64,000 nt of DNA from Methylocystaceae bacterium (lineage in GTDB: Bacteria > Pseudomonadota > Alphaproteobacteria > Rhodospirillales > Terasakiellaceae). Under the pieces are notes generated by a model, which saw only the letters and a list, made by a program, of their open reading frames with translations, made no database searches and was not told where the DNA came from. Below, piece by piece: positions 9,536 to 17,530 of this stretch (within the stretch, counting starts at the first letter, position 1; the number at the start of each line of letters is the position of its first letter). The position numbers and the translations under genes are program-made. Where the stretch lies: the NCBI GenBank assembly GCA_013373205.1, contig JABXIG010000001.1:1-64000 (forward strand), written 5' to 3'.

Positions 9536-11413
9536 TTAAAATCCAAAAATATTAAGAAGGGACGGGTGTTCTCTTTCTCTATAAGCTTCAAATAGGGCGC
9601 TACAGAGGCGAAGTTCCTTGTCACCTTTTCCTTTCAGTTTCTCTAATTCTGAAGAAAATTGTCTGATATATGCATGAGCATTATCATTATGGAAAAGCCC
9701 AAAATTGCTAGAGAATGACGAGTCCTTTTTAACGTCGCTCAACAATTTCTTTGAGTTTTCCAGCTCGATCATCGAGACCTTTGCAACCTGTCCATAGACT
9801 TCCATCATATCCAGAAAACGATTGATTTTATATATATACAAATTCCTATCGCGGACTTTTTGCGGGTTCGTAAAGCTTATATAAGGAGTAAAAGCATAAC
9901 CCAAATAGCCCCATAATCGTTTTTGTTTCGGCATATCGCCTTCTTTGCCAAAAGGCGCATACGGCGGGGCCTCGACATCAAGTTTAAATGTGTCGACTTT
10001 CAGATGTTTTGCAACGATCTCTTTACATTCATCAAACTTTGGATCGATATCTGCATAAGTTTTATAATAATTATATGTATGATCTTTAAGGTGGCTGCCC
10101 GGTGTTAGAAAGAAACGTCTTGTTTCAAAGGCATTCGTTTTGGTGTCCACCCCTGCCAACGCATATTCCAATGGTCCATCAATGGTCGAACCGAGATTAA
10201 TTTCACGTAATTTCCGGCCAAATGTTTTGGCATTGTGTTTTACATCATATCCGTCATGGGTGTCACCCGACAGGTAATATTCGATCTGACCAGCAGGGAA
10301 TTTATTAATGATTTCACTTAGTATTTTTTTTGAAACATCATCATAATCTTCTAAGGGATGATGTCCTACAATGATAATAGGTTCATTCACATCCTTCATT
10401 TCAGATGCCCAAGCCAGTAAAATATTTTTCTGTAATTCAGAGATATGAGCCACATCTGCAGTCCCACCCAATGGGAGTAATGTTGCCTTTGCACCATCTT
10501 CACCAAAAAGGGAATAGTCTTCATAATTGGCTGTATCAATGATCAAAATGTTTTTTTGAATGCCCGATTTCATAGGTACTTGAAGCCATTGAACAATAAA
10601 GTTCTCCCATGGCTTTTCATCCAGAAACTTCCCATCATTATAGGTATTACGTTTAGAAGGCACTGCCAGTTCGGACCAACAGGCTTTTTTCAGAAATTTT
10701 ATATTATCCCCATTTTCGGGGAGATTGGAGATACATTTAATTTTTCTGTCGCCCACAACAGCAGAATTCTCATCTTGAGAGGCAGGCCAATAGTTATGAA
10801 AATCCTTTTGCCGGATATAAGCTTGAACAAATTCATATTTATCCATCTTATTTTTCATATATCGCGGATCAAGTGTTTTAAAACCGATATGAGACTCTTT
10901 CGATCTAGCGGGTGTACAAACTTGCAACCACCCAGTCAGTTCATTTAACGGTGCCCCGAAAAAACCTTCATTCTTGGCTTCTTGAGGGGCAGATATACCC
11001 AAGTAATAACCATCATGATTCCCCGGTGCCATATACCAAGGCTTGCCACTTTCATTCATGACTTTACTGGCAACATCAAATTCACTTTGACAGCTGTTAT
11101 TTAAAAGATCGCCCGCATGAATGATTAAATCCCCTTCTTTTGCTGCAATATATTCAACAATATCTAGGGAAAACATATCCAAAGCAGCACGACGGTGTGC
11201 TGTGCCCACTGTTTTTTCACTGAAACTTGATTGTTCAACAATTGGGAATGAATCGAGTAAAGCGCTTTGATTATCAGCTAAAAAAATGATCGAGGTGTCT
11301 AGTTCACCCGAAGCATAATGGGGACTCTTCTTGAACGTTTGTTCTGCCGGAAGCATTGTACAGCTTGCTAGTCCCAAACACATTAGTCCCACAATAGATT
11401 TTATACCAGCCAT
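9536..11413 (-). CDS. Metallophosphoesterase lipoprotein, large and AT-rich
   Basis: 625 residues. The N-terminus is a lipoprotein signal ending in the lipobox LASC (Cys18), so the protein should be anchored facing the periplasm or exterior. Calcineurin-type metallophosphoesterase motifs appear in order: an atypical first motif FLADNQ near residue 46, AGDLLNN, APGNHDGYY, IVGHHP and SGDTHDG. Together these would build a two-metal site. About 250 residues after the last motif match nothing I recognise. Codon use is visibly more AT-rich than in mutS next door (many ATA, AAA and TTA codons), which suggests recent acquisition. The substrate is unknown; phosphoprotein, nucleotide or phosphodiester are all possible. 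It is convergent with mutS, 11 bp away. Confidence 0.78.
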   Translation of the reverse strand: MAGIKSIVGLMCLGLASCTMLPAEQTFKKSPHYASGELDTSIIFLADNQSALLDSFPIVEQSSFSEKTVGTAHRRAALDMFSLDIVEYIAAKEGDLIIHAGDLLNNSCQSEFDVASKVMNESGKPWYMAPGNHDGYYLGISAPQEAKNEGFFGAPLNELTGWLQVCTPARSKESHIGFKTLDPRYMKNKMDKYEFVQAYIRQKDFHNYWPASQDENSAVVGDRKIKCISNLPENGDNIKFLKKACWSELAVPSKRNTYNDGKFLDEKPWENFIVQWLQVPMKSGIQKNILIIDTANYEDYSLFGEDGAKATLLPLGGTADVAHISELQKNILLAWASEMKDVNEPIIIVGHHPLEDYDDVSKKILSEIINKFPAGQIEYYLSGDTHDGYDVKHNAKTFGRKLREINLGSTIDGPLEYALAGVDTKTNAFETRRFFLTPGSHLKDHTYNYYKTYADIDPKFDECKEIVAKHLKVDTFKLDVEAPPYAPFGKEGDMPKQKRLWGYLGYAFTPYISFTNPQKVRDRNLYIYKINRFLDMMEVYGQVAKVSMIELENSKKLLSDVKKDSSFSSNFGLFHNDNAHAYIRQFSSELEKLKGKGDKELRLCSALFEAYREREHPSLLNIFGF

Positions 11414-11601
11414 AGGCCACCTCGTATTTAAATAAAATACAAAAAACTAGCTAAAATTGTAATATACTTACTCAGAAATGTAAAGATTTGATATTTTGAT
11501 CTATAAATAGTTCTGATGGTAAAAGTTGCTCATAATAAAAATGTTTACAGACCAAACATAATGTCGCTAAACAGTGCCTGTTAATAAGCGAGAGAAATGT
11601 G

Positions 11602-12384
11602 ATGAAGTCAGACTGTTATAAAAAATCAGGCCAGGGTGAACCTGTGGTTATGCTGCATAGTTCTATGGGGTCTAAGCGGCAATGGAAAGACTTGGCAGAA
11701 ACACTGTCTTCTCGTTATCAAACCATTGCGCTTGATCTGACAGGCTACGGGGCGGCTGATTTTCCGGCGGATCCTGAAGGCTATTCTTTAAAGGATGAAA
11801 CCGCCCATGTGGATCGTCTGTTAAGCGAAGCCGGGCTGGATGAAACATCGCCTGTCCATATGATTGGACATTCCTTCGGGGGGGCAACGGCATTGCATTG
11901 GTGTTTTCATAATCAAGAGCGGGTGAAATCCTTGCAGGTTTTTGAACCCGTTGCTTTTCATTTGCTGCCCAAAGATAGCAAGGCTTTTGAAGAAATTTGC
12001 GACGTTGTCAAAAAGTTGGATGAATATGTTGCGCAGCATGACATGGAAAAAGCCTGTGCACATTTTATCGATTACTGGTCCGGAAAAGGCGCGTATGCCA
12101 GCTTCCCTGAAAATATTCAACAGGCCATGGTCCAGCAGGTAAATAAAGTCATTTTGGACTTTCATGCCCTGATTGGATCAAAGCTGACACTGGATGATTA
12201 TGCCGCATTTGATTTTCCGATTACCCTGATTAAAGGTACCCAAAGTCCGAATAGCAGTCAGACGGTTTCTCGTCTGCTGAAAGCGACCTTAAAGAATGTG
12301 GATTTTCATGAGGTTGAGTGCGGCCATATGGGACCGATTACCCATAGCGCGTTGGTGAACGAAATCTTTGTTAAAACATTGTGA
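11602..12384 (+). CDS. Alpha/beta hydrolase
   Basis: 260 residues. The nucleophile elbow is GHSFGG (Ser at about residue 93), with an oxyanion region at LHSSMG near residue 20 and the catalytic His in ECGHMGPI near residue 242; the acid is probably in the strand before it. This is the fold of esterases, haloperoxidases and C-C hydrolases, and the substrate cannot be read from sequence. The start was set at ATG 11602, preceded by GAGAG; a GTG directly before it at 11599 is also possible. It stands alone, divergent from the metallophosphoesterase gene across about 190 bp of AT-rich DNA in which I see no clear element. Confidence 0.85.
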   Translation: MKSDCYKKSGQGEPVVMLHSSMGSKRQWKDLAETLSSRYQTIALDLTGYGAADFPADPEGYSLKDETAHVDRLLSEAGLDETSPVHMIGHSFGGATALHWCFHNQERVKSLQVFEPVAFHLLPKDSKAFEEICDVVKKLDEYVAQHDMEKACAHFIDYWSGKGAYASFPENIQQAMVQQVNKVILDFHALIGSKLTLDDYAAFDFPITLIKGTQSPNSSQTVSRLLKATLKNVDFHEVECGHMGPITHSALVNEIFVKTL

Positions 12385-12437
12385 TCTGTCTGAATAGCGC
12401 GGCAAAATCACGCTATTCAAACAAAATCACTTAGGCC

Positions 12438-13154
12438 TTACCAGGGAATGGTACCTTCGTCATTTTCAAAGGTGCCCGTGATGCTTGCGTCTACCAGCAA
12501 AGCAAATTTGATGATGACTTGGATGGCTTCTTCGACGGGGCGACCTTGATAGCCGGTTGCTTCTGTGGCGGTTAGGCCGGGGCAGACGCCGTGGACTTTG
12601 ATGCCTTTTTCTGCCAGTTCTTCTGTGTAAGAAACGATCATGGCGTTCAGGGCAGCTTTGCTGGCGGCATAAGTTGGCATTTTAATGTCTTTATATATCC
12701 AGCTTGGATCATGGCGCAGACCAAAAGAGGCCAGTGCGGACGAGACATTGACGATACGGGCGTGATCTGATTTTTCCAACAAAGCGACCATATGATCGGT
12801 CATGCGCGCAGTTCCGGCAACGTTCACATCAAAAGTACCCATCAGTTTTTCAGCCGTTGTCATATCCGGTGCATAATCAAGGGCGATCCCGGCGTTATTG
12901 ACCAGAATATCAATCTTGCCAAAACGTTCATCCAATGTTTTTACAAGGGCGGTAACGCTGGCTTCGTCTGTGGTGTCAAGCTGCACAGCTTCCACATCAA
13001 GACCTTTATCCTGCAATGTTTTTGCAGCCACTTTGCCTTTTTCCAAGTCACGGGCACCCAAGAGCACCTGAACGCCTTTTTCTGCCAAAGCTGCTACAGT
13101 TGCCAGACCAATCCCGCGGTTTGCACCACTGACAAGGGCAATCTTCTTATCCAT
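12438..13154 (-). CDS. Short-chain dehydrogenase/reductase, SoxR-controlled
   Basis: 238 residues. Classical SDR with the NADP-binding motif SGANRGIG (about 8-15), the structural NNAG, the catalytic Ser region and the YAASK active site. The overall pattern resembles the carbonyl reductase (CBR1) type, which reduces quinones and reactive carbonyls. The start was set at ATG 13154 because GGAG lies at suitable spacing; a longer frame to 13229 has no such site and runs toward the promoter. It is divergent from soxR. The gap holds a SoxR box inside a promoter pointing at this gene, so induction by redox-cycling compounds is likely. Confidence 0.88.
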   Translation of the reverse strand: MDKKIALVSGANRGIGLATVAALAEKGVQVLLGARDLEKGKVAAKTLQDKGLDVEAVQLDTTDEASVTALVKTLDERFGKIDILVNNAGIALDYAPDMTTAEKLMGTFDVNVAGTARMTDHMVALLEKSDHARIVNVSSALASFGLRHDPSWIYKDIKMPTYAASKAALNAMIVSYTEELAEKGIKVHGVCPGLTATEATGYQGRPVEEAIQVIIKFALLVDASITGTFENDEGTIPW

Positions 13155-13239
13155 TTTAAATTTCTCCAGTTCTGTCGAAATCGACAATTTACCTACGATC
13201 ACATTGAATGACGGGACTTGCAGGAGCAAGCTGATTTCG

Positions 13240-13270
13240 TTTATAAAACCTCAAGTATGCTTGAGGTCAA
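13240..13270 (-). promoter_or_regulatory. SoxR-type promoter with soxbox driving the SDR gene
   Basis: On the minus strand a -35 TTGACC (13270-13265) and a -10 TATAAA (13245-13240) are separated by 19 bp, the over-long spacer of MerR-family activator promoters. The spacer holds the palindrome CCTCAAG-N4-CTTGAGG (13249-13266), which matches the arms of the enterobacterial soxS SoxR box. The arms are 8 bp each if the outer A/T pair is counted (13248-13267). soxR itself lies immediately on the other side. Confidence 0.9.
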
Positions 13271-13286
13271 TAGGATTTTTTAAAAG

Positions 13287-13751
13287 ATGTCACAGCCCAA
13301 AAAACTCCCCTCTGTTTTATCGGTCGGGGAGGTCGCAAGACGCAGCGGGGTTGCGGTTTCCACACTGCATTTTTATGAAACAAAAGGGCTGATCGCAGCA
13401 GAGCGAAGCCGGGGGAACCAGCGACGATATGCGCGTGATGTGTTGCGCCGCTTGTCCATTATTCGGGTGGCTATTGATCTGGGTTTTACTCTGGTTGAAA
13501 TTACCGAACTGTTAAAGCCCATACCGCCGGGTGTCACACCTTCTGCCCAAGATGTGAAAAATATGATTGAAGGATGGCGCCACGCCATTAATCAACGGAT
13601 TGAGGGTCTGGCCCTGTTGCGTGATAATCTGGACGGCTGCATTGGGTGTGGTTGTTTGTCTAAGGATGACTGTCCGCTAAGAAATCCGGATGATAGTTTA
13701 AGCAGCCAAGGGGCAGGGGCTGTGTTGCTGACAAAACAGACTTCTCGATGA
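13287..13751 (+). CDS. soxR: Redox-sensitive transcriptional activator SoxR
   Basis: 154 residues, the family length. MerR-type winged helix at the N-terminus (VGEVARRSGVAVSTLHFYE, about 12-30), a dimerisation helix, then the [2Fe-2S] cysteine cluster CIGCGCLSKDDC (about 116-127) with the C-x2-C-x-C-x5-C spacing of SoxR. Oxidation of the cluster by redox-active compounds switches the activator on. As is common outside enterobacteria there is no soxS beside it. The target appears to be the divergent SDR gene, whose promoter carries the SoxR box. Confidence 0.95.
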   Translation: MSQPKKLPSVLSVGEVARRSGVAVSTLHFYETKGLIAAERSRGNQRRYARDVLRRLSIIRVAIDLGFTLVEITELLKPIPPGVTPSAQDVKNMIEGWRHAINQRIEGLALLRDNLDGCIGCGCLSKDDCPLRNPDDSLSSQGAGAVLLTKQTSR

Positions 13752-13762
13752 GCGGTTAAGTT

Positions 13763-14218
13763 TTAAATCTCGGGATAGACATGGCTTTGCTTGACCACAC
13801 TATAGGCAAAGCTGGTATCGATGGAAGCTATGCCCGGCAGGTTTTGCAAAGTTTCGCGCACAAAAAATTCATATCCATCCAAATCTTTGCATAAAACACG
13901 CAAGAGATAATCCGACCCACCGGTGATGATGTAACAGTCCATAATTTCAGGGATGGTCATGACCCTGTCTTCGAAAGCTTGCACCGCGTCTTTATTATGC
14001 ATATGCAGTTTAATCTGGGTGAAAACCGTTAGAGGCAGGCCGTAGGCTTTTTGATCGACTAATGCGGTATAGCCTTTTAAGACCCCCTTTTTTTCTAAAA
14101 GACGCAAGCGGCGTAAACAGGGAGAGGGGGATAAATTGACTTGTTCGGACAAATCCTGATTGGTCAGACGAGCGTCTTTTTGCAAAGCTCTGATGATTTG
14201 CACATCTTTTTGATCCAT
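13763..14218 (-). CDS. Lrp/AsnC-family regulator, probably of methionine gamma-lyase
   Basis: 151 residues. N-terminal helix-turn-helix (DLSEQVNLSPSPCLRRLRLL, about 23-42) followed by the RAM effector-binding domain (TQIKLHMH, GGSDYLLRV, FVRETLQNLPGI). These proteins form octamers or hexadecamers and respond to amino acids. The gene is divergent from the methionine gamma-lyase gene with about 120 bp between starts. The same arrangement (mdeR-mdeA) is known in Pseudomonas putida, where the Lrp-type protein activates the lyase in response to methionine, so the same job is inferred here. The gene is convergent with soxR. Confidence 0.88.
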   Translation of the reverse strand: MDQKDVQIIRALQKDARLTNQDLSEQVNLSPSPCLRRLRLLEKKGVLKGYTALVDQKAYGLPLTVFTQIKLHMHNKDAVQAFEDRVMTIPEIMDCYIITGGSDYLLRVLCKDLDGYEFFVRETLQNLPGIASIDTSFAYSVVKQSHVYPEI

Positions 14219-14230
14219 TTATCCTCACTA

Positions 14231-14265
14231 TTGACAGAATCTGCTAACATCTAGTTATGTTATAA
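14231..14265 (+). promoter_or_regulatory. Candidate promoter for the methionine gamma-lyase gene
   Basis: A consensus -35 TTGACA lies at 14231-14236, followed about 17-19 bp later by the AT-rich GTTATGTTATAAA region. No single -10 fits perfectly. An Lrp-type activator is encoded just upstream, so an imperfect promoter is expected. No methionine or SAM riboswitch fold was recognised in the leader. Confidence 0.4.
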
Positions 14266-14338
14266 ATTATTTCGGCAGAAAGTGCCATGACCTTCATTGT
14301 AATCTCTTATAGGACATAAAAAAATAATGAAGGTACCC

Positions 14339-15529
14339 ATGACACATTCTTCCAAAGGCTTTGCCACTCGCGCGATCCATAGTTTTTATAATCCGCTTGA
14401 TCATGAGGGCGCCTTGACGCCGCCGATGCATCTAACCTCTACCTTTGCCTTTGAAACAGCCGAAGAGGGCGGGCGTCGTTTCGCAGGGGATGAACCCGGC
14501 TATATCTATTCGCGGGTTTCCAACCCGACACTGGATATTCTGGAAAAACGCATGGCGGATCTGGAAGGTGGGCAAGCTGGCCTTGCCACAGCGTCCGGCA
14601 TGGGGGCGATTACATCGGTGCTTTGGAGCTTTTTAGAACCGGGTGACGAGTTGCTTGTGGACAAGACGCTCTATGGCTGCACCTTTGCTTATATGCGCCA
14701 CGGGCTGTCACGTTTTGGCATCAACTTGACTTATGTTGACATGAGCGACTCAGAAAACCTGGTTCAGGCCATATCCGATCAAACCAAAATCATTTATTTC
14801 GAAACACCAGCGAACCCGAATATGCGCCTGATCGATATTGCCAAAATTGCGAATATTGCCAAAGGGTTTGAGGCCCGCGTGGTGGTGGATAACACTTATG
14901 CCACCCCGTATCTGTGCCGACCCATTGAATTGGGTGCAGACATTGTTGTGCATTCAGCCACAAAATATCTTGGGGGGCATGGCGATGTGGTGGCGGGTTT
15001 GGCCATCGGGTCTAGCGAAGATATGGAACAGGTGCGTCTGGTCGGGATGAAGGATATGACAGGTGCGGTTATGGCACCGTTTAATGCCATGTTGGTGACC
15101 CGTGGTTTGAAAACCTTGAACCTGCGTATGGATCGTCATTGTCAAAACGCGATGGTTATCGCGAACATGTTGGAAAAAAGTTCTGCGGTTCAATCTGTCT
15201 TTTACCCCGGTTTGGAAAGCGACCCTTACCATGAGTTAGCTAAAAAACAAATGGCTGATTTTGGCGGGATGATCGCCTTTGAACTGACTGGCGGGTATCA
15301 AGCCGGCATTAATTTGATGAACCGCTTGAAGATGATCCACCGTGCCGTTTCTTTAGGGGATGCTGAAACCTTAATCCAGCACCCGGCATCTATGACCCAT
15401 TCCACTTACACCGAAGAAGAACGCAAAACCCACGGTATTTCAGAAGGTCTTGTGCGCTTGTCCGTTGGTCTGGAAAATGTTGAAGATATTTTGGCGGATC
15501 TGGAACAGGGCTTGGCCGGATCGAGTTAA
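14339..15529 (+). CDS. megL: Methionine gamma-lyase
   Basis: 396 residues. PLP enzyme of the Cys/Met metabolism family that splits methionine into methanethiol, 2-oxobutyrate and ammonia. The sequence follows P. putida methionine gamma-lyase closely: FATRAIH, YSRVSNPTL, ASGMGAITS, then LYGCTFA with the active-site Cys (about residue 114) that separates this enzyme from cystathionine lyases, and SATKYLGGHGD with the PLP lysine (about 209). The ending AVSLGDAETL and HPASMTHS is also conserved. ATG 14339 was chosen because GAAGG lies 5 bases upstream and the N-terminus then matches the family; an in-frame ATG at 14327 is less well placed. It yields volatile sulfur and is probably controlled by the adjacent Lrp-type gene. 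Confidence 0.94.
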   Translation: MTHSSKGFATRAIHSFYNPLDHEGALTPPMHLTSTFAFETAEEGGRRFAGDEPGYIYSRVSNPTLDILEKRMADLEGGQAGLATASGMGAITSVLWSFLEPGDELLVDKTLYGCTFAYMRHGLSRFGINLTYVDMSDSENLVQAISDQTKIIYFETPANPNMRLIDIAKIANIAKGFEARVVVDNTYATPYLCRPIELGADIVVHSATKYLGGHGDVVAGLAIGSSEDMEQVRLVGMKDMTGAVMAPFNAMLVTRGLKTLNLRMDRHCQNAMVIANMLEKSSAVQSVFYPGLESDPYHELAKKQMADFGGMIAFELTGGYQAGINLMNRLKMIHRAVSLGDAETLIQHPASMTHSTYTEEERKTHGISEGLVRLSVGLENVEDILADLEQGLAGSS

Positions 15530-15625
15530 TATAGATGTAATTTCGACGAGGCCTGAAATCTCTTATCATTTCTATCTTTATAGAGACTCTGTCCTTTGCC
15601 GGGGTGACGCAAAGGGTGGAAAGTC

Positions 15626-16195
15626 TTATCGCCCGTTGGGATAGTGAATCACCGTGAGAACCTTGGCGGGCTGGTCTGTCAGATTGCGATAGGCATGGGG
15701 TTTGTCACCGGGAAAACGGATGGTTTGGCCTTCTTCGAGATCGTGCCAGAGATCATCGCTTAAAATTTCCAACGCGCCTTCAATCACGGTGATGATTTCG
15801 ATTACTCCGGGTGCGTGGGGGGAGGAGGCGCGGTCATAGCCGGGTTCGAAAATCAGTTCGAGATATTCAAACCCAAGCGCACTGTCATAAGGAAAAAGCG
15901 CAGCGATTATTAGGCCTTCCCCTGCCGGATGCTGTCGGATGTCTTGGGATGTTCGTACGGTCGTTTGGCGCAAGCCTTTTGAAGAAGGTTCGATAAAACT
16001 GGAAAGCGAAACATCAAATCCGGTGGCTATTTTCCACAAGGTCGAAACGGTTGGGCTGGATTCCCCACGTTCAATCTGACCCAGCATGGCCTTGCTGACC
16101 CCTGTTAATTCAGCGGCTTTATCAAGGCTGAGCTTTTTATCTTTGCGCACCTGTTTCAGAGTTTCGGCCAAATGGTCTTTCGGGTCCTGCATCAC
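15626..16195 (-). CDS. XRE-family regulator with C-terminal cupin domain
   Basis: 189 residues. The helix-turn-helix is at about 12-66 (LDKAAELTGVSKAMLGQIER) and the cupin beta-barrel at about 105-180 (HAPGVIEIITVIEG, GDKPHAYRN). This architecture is common in regulators that sense a small metabolite in the cupin and control a neighbouring transporter or catabolic gene. It is divergent from the benE-like transporter. Two identical 16-bp sites with a GTTATAAC core lie between the two starts and are the probable operators. It is convergent with megL. Confidence 0.9.
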   Translation of the reverse strand: MMQDPKDHLAETLKQVRKDKKLSLDKAAELTGVSKAMLGQIERGESSPTVSTLWKIATGFDVSLSSFIEPSSKGLRQTTVRTSQDIRQHPAGEGLIIAALFPYDSALGFEYLELIFEPGYDRASSPHAPGVIEIITVIEGALEILSDDLWHDLEEGQTIRFPGDKPHAYRNLTDQPAKVLTVIHYPNGR

Positions 16196-16224
16196 GTTTT
16201 TTCATCCATCATTATTTTCTGGAT

Positions 16225-16277
16225 GTTATAACGCACAAATGATAGGGTGACCAGAATGTACGTTATAACGCACAAAT
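16225..16277 (+). promoter_or_regulatory. Twin 16-bp operator-like direct repeats between XRE-cupin and benE genes
   Basis: The sequence GTTATAACGCACAAAT occurs exactly twice, at 16225-16240 and 16262-16277, with 37 bp from start to start. Each copy contains the palindrome GTTATAAC. The second copy ends about 15 bp before the benE start codon, so a bound protein would block initiation, and the first lies next to the regulator's own start. The placement suggests coupled control of both genes. Confidence 0.8.
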
Positions 16278-16292
16278 TTGGATGAAGCCCTT

Positions 16293-17456
16293 ATGTCATA
16301 TCTAAGAACTTACCTGTCGCTTTCTCATATCTCTGGTGGATTTGTTGCTATTCTGGTTGGCTATACCAGTGCGGCCGCAATTGTTTTTCAGGCCGCGCTT
16401 AGTGCCGGAGCAACGCCGGATCAGGTCAGTTCTTGGTTGTGGGCCTTGGGGGTTGCGATGGGGGTGATGGGTATTGCGCTGTCCCTTTATTATAAGCACC
16501 CCATTATGATTGCCTGGTCAACACCGGGGGCGGCCTTGTTGGTGACCAGCTTGCCCGGAATTGCCTATAGTGATGCCATCGGGGCCTTTTTATTCTGTTC
16601 AGCCCTGATTACCATCTGCGGGATTACGGGCTGGTTTGATAAAATCATGAAACTGGTGCCGCAAAGCTTGGCAAATGCTATGTTGGCCGGGGTTTTGTTG
16701 CGATTTGGCTTGAACGTTTTTCCCGCATTTGAAAAAGAAAGCCTGATCGTTGGGACCATGGTTGCAACGTATATTTTGGGCAAATGGAAAAAGACACCTT
16801 ACGCCATTCCGTTGACTTTTGCTGTGGGCGTGATTTTGTCGTTCTTTCAAGGTGAGATCGACTTAAGTGGCATTTCTCTGAGTTTGACAACACCGGTCTG
16901 GACATGGCCGAGCTTTGATCTATCCGTTTTAATCGGGGTTGGCCTGCCGTTGTTTATCGTTACCATGGCTTCACAAAATGTGCCGGGTATCGCAGTCTTG
17001 CGCGCACATGGTTACCAGACACCTGCTTCGCCTTTGATCGGCTGGACCGGGGCGATGGGCTTGGCTTTTGCACCTTTTGGCGGCTATGCCTATAATATGG
17101 CGGCGATTACCGCTGCGTTGTGTATGGGTGAAGATGTGGATAAAGACCCGGCCAAACGCTACCTTGCAACCGTTTGGGTTGGGGTGTTTTATTTTCTGGC
17201 GGGTCTGTTTGGGGCGACGGTTGCCGGATTTTTTGCAGCCTTTCCCCATGCTTTGGTTGCTGCAATCGCTGGACTTGCGCTTTTAGGGACAATTGCAAAC
17301 AGTTTGCACACGGCCTTAAATGACGCATCGGGTCGCGAAGCGGCGATCCTGACTTTCGTTATTACAGCGTCGGGGGGAAGTTTCCTGACTGTCGGCGCCC
17401 CGTTCTGGGGGTTGCTTATCGGGCTTGCGGTTTATCGCTTGACCCAAAAACATTAA
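16293..17456 (+). CDS. benE: BenE-family benzoate/H+ symporter-like transporter
   Basis: 387 residues with about 11-12 hydrophobic segments and little else, so an inner membrane transporter. BenE signatures include the N-terminal SGGFVAILVGYTSAAAIVFQ (split for recognition), WSTPGAALL, PQSLANAMLAGVLLRFG, ASQNVPGIAVLRAHGY and FGGYAYNMAAITAA. BenE was first linked to benzoate uptake, but many members sit away from aromatic pathways, so the real substrate is uncertain; no ring-degrading genes are nearby. ATG 16293 was chosen over the TTG at 16278, which lies at the edge of an operator repeat. Expression is probably set by the adjacent XRE-cupin regulator. Confidence 0.88.
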   Translation: MSYLRTYLSLSHISGGFVAILVGYTSAAAIVFQAALSAGATPDQVSSWLWALGVAMGVMGIALSLYYKHPIMIAWSTPGAALLVTSLPGIAYSDAIGAFLFCSALITICGITGWFDKIMKLVPQSLANAMLAGVLLRFGLNVFPAFEKESLIVGTMVATYILGKWKKTPYAIPLTFAVGVILSFFQGEIDLSGISLSLTTPVWTWPSFDLSVLIGVGLPLFIVTMASQNVPGIAVLRAHGYQTPASPLIGWTGAMGLAFAPFGGYAYNMAAITAALCMGEDVDKDPAKRYLATVWVGVFYFLAGLFGATVAGFFAAFPHALVAAIAGLALLGTIANSLHTALNDASGREAAILTFVITASGGSFLTVGAPFWGLLIGLAVYRLTQKH

Positions 17457-17530
17457 GACAAACCGTAGGTCTGATTTTTATATCGTTTGACCAGAAAATC
17501 GACAAACTTGCGTACTTTGGCTGACATATG
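17453..17530 (-). pseudogene. LysR-family regulator remnant (C-terminal tail only)
   Basis: Reading from about 17530 down to the TAA at 17455-17453 gives a tail RHMSAKVRKFVDFLVKRY, the typical end of LysR-type regulators (p-kvr-Fidfl). Nothing upstream continues it: from about 17524 rightwards the plus strand encodes a different gene fragment. The stop codon overlaps the last codons of benE. This is therefore a truncated relic, not a working gene. Confidence 0.65.

Noticed and set aside
14219-14338. Possible methionine/SAM riboswitch before megL
   Set aside because: The leader is short and I could not fold a known SAM riboswitch core; an Lrp-type regulator is adjacent and explains control better.
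15593-15615. CCTTTGC/GCAAAGG hairpin between megL and the XRE-cupin gene
   Set aside because: Short stem with a 9-nt loop and no T-tract; too weak to call a terminator.
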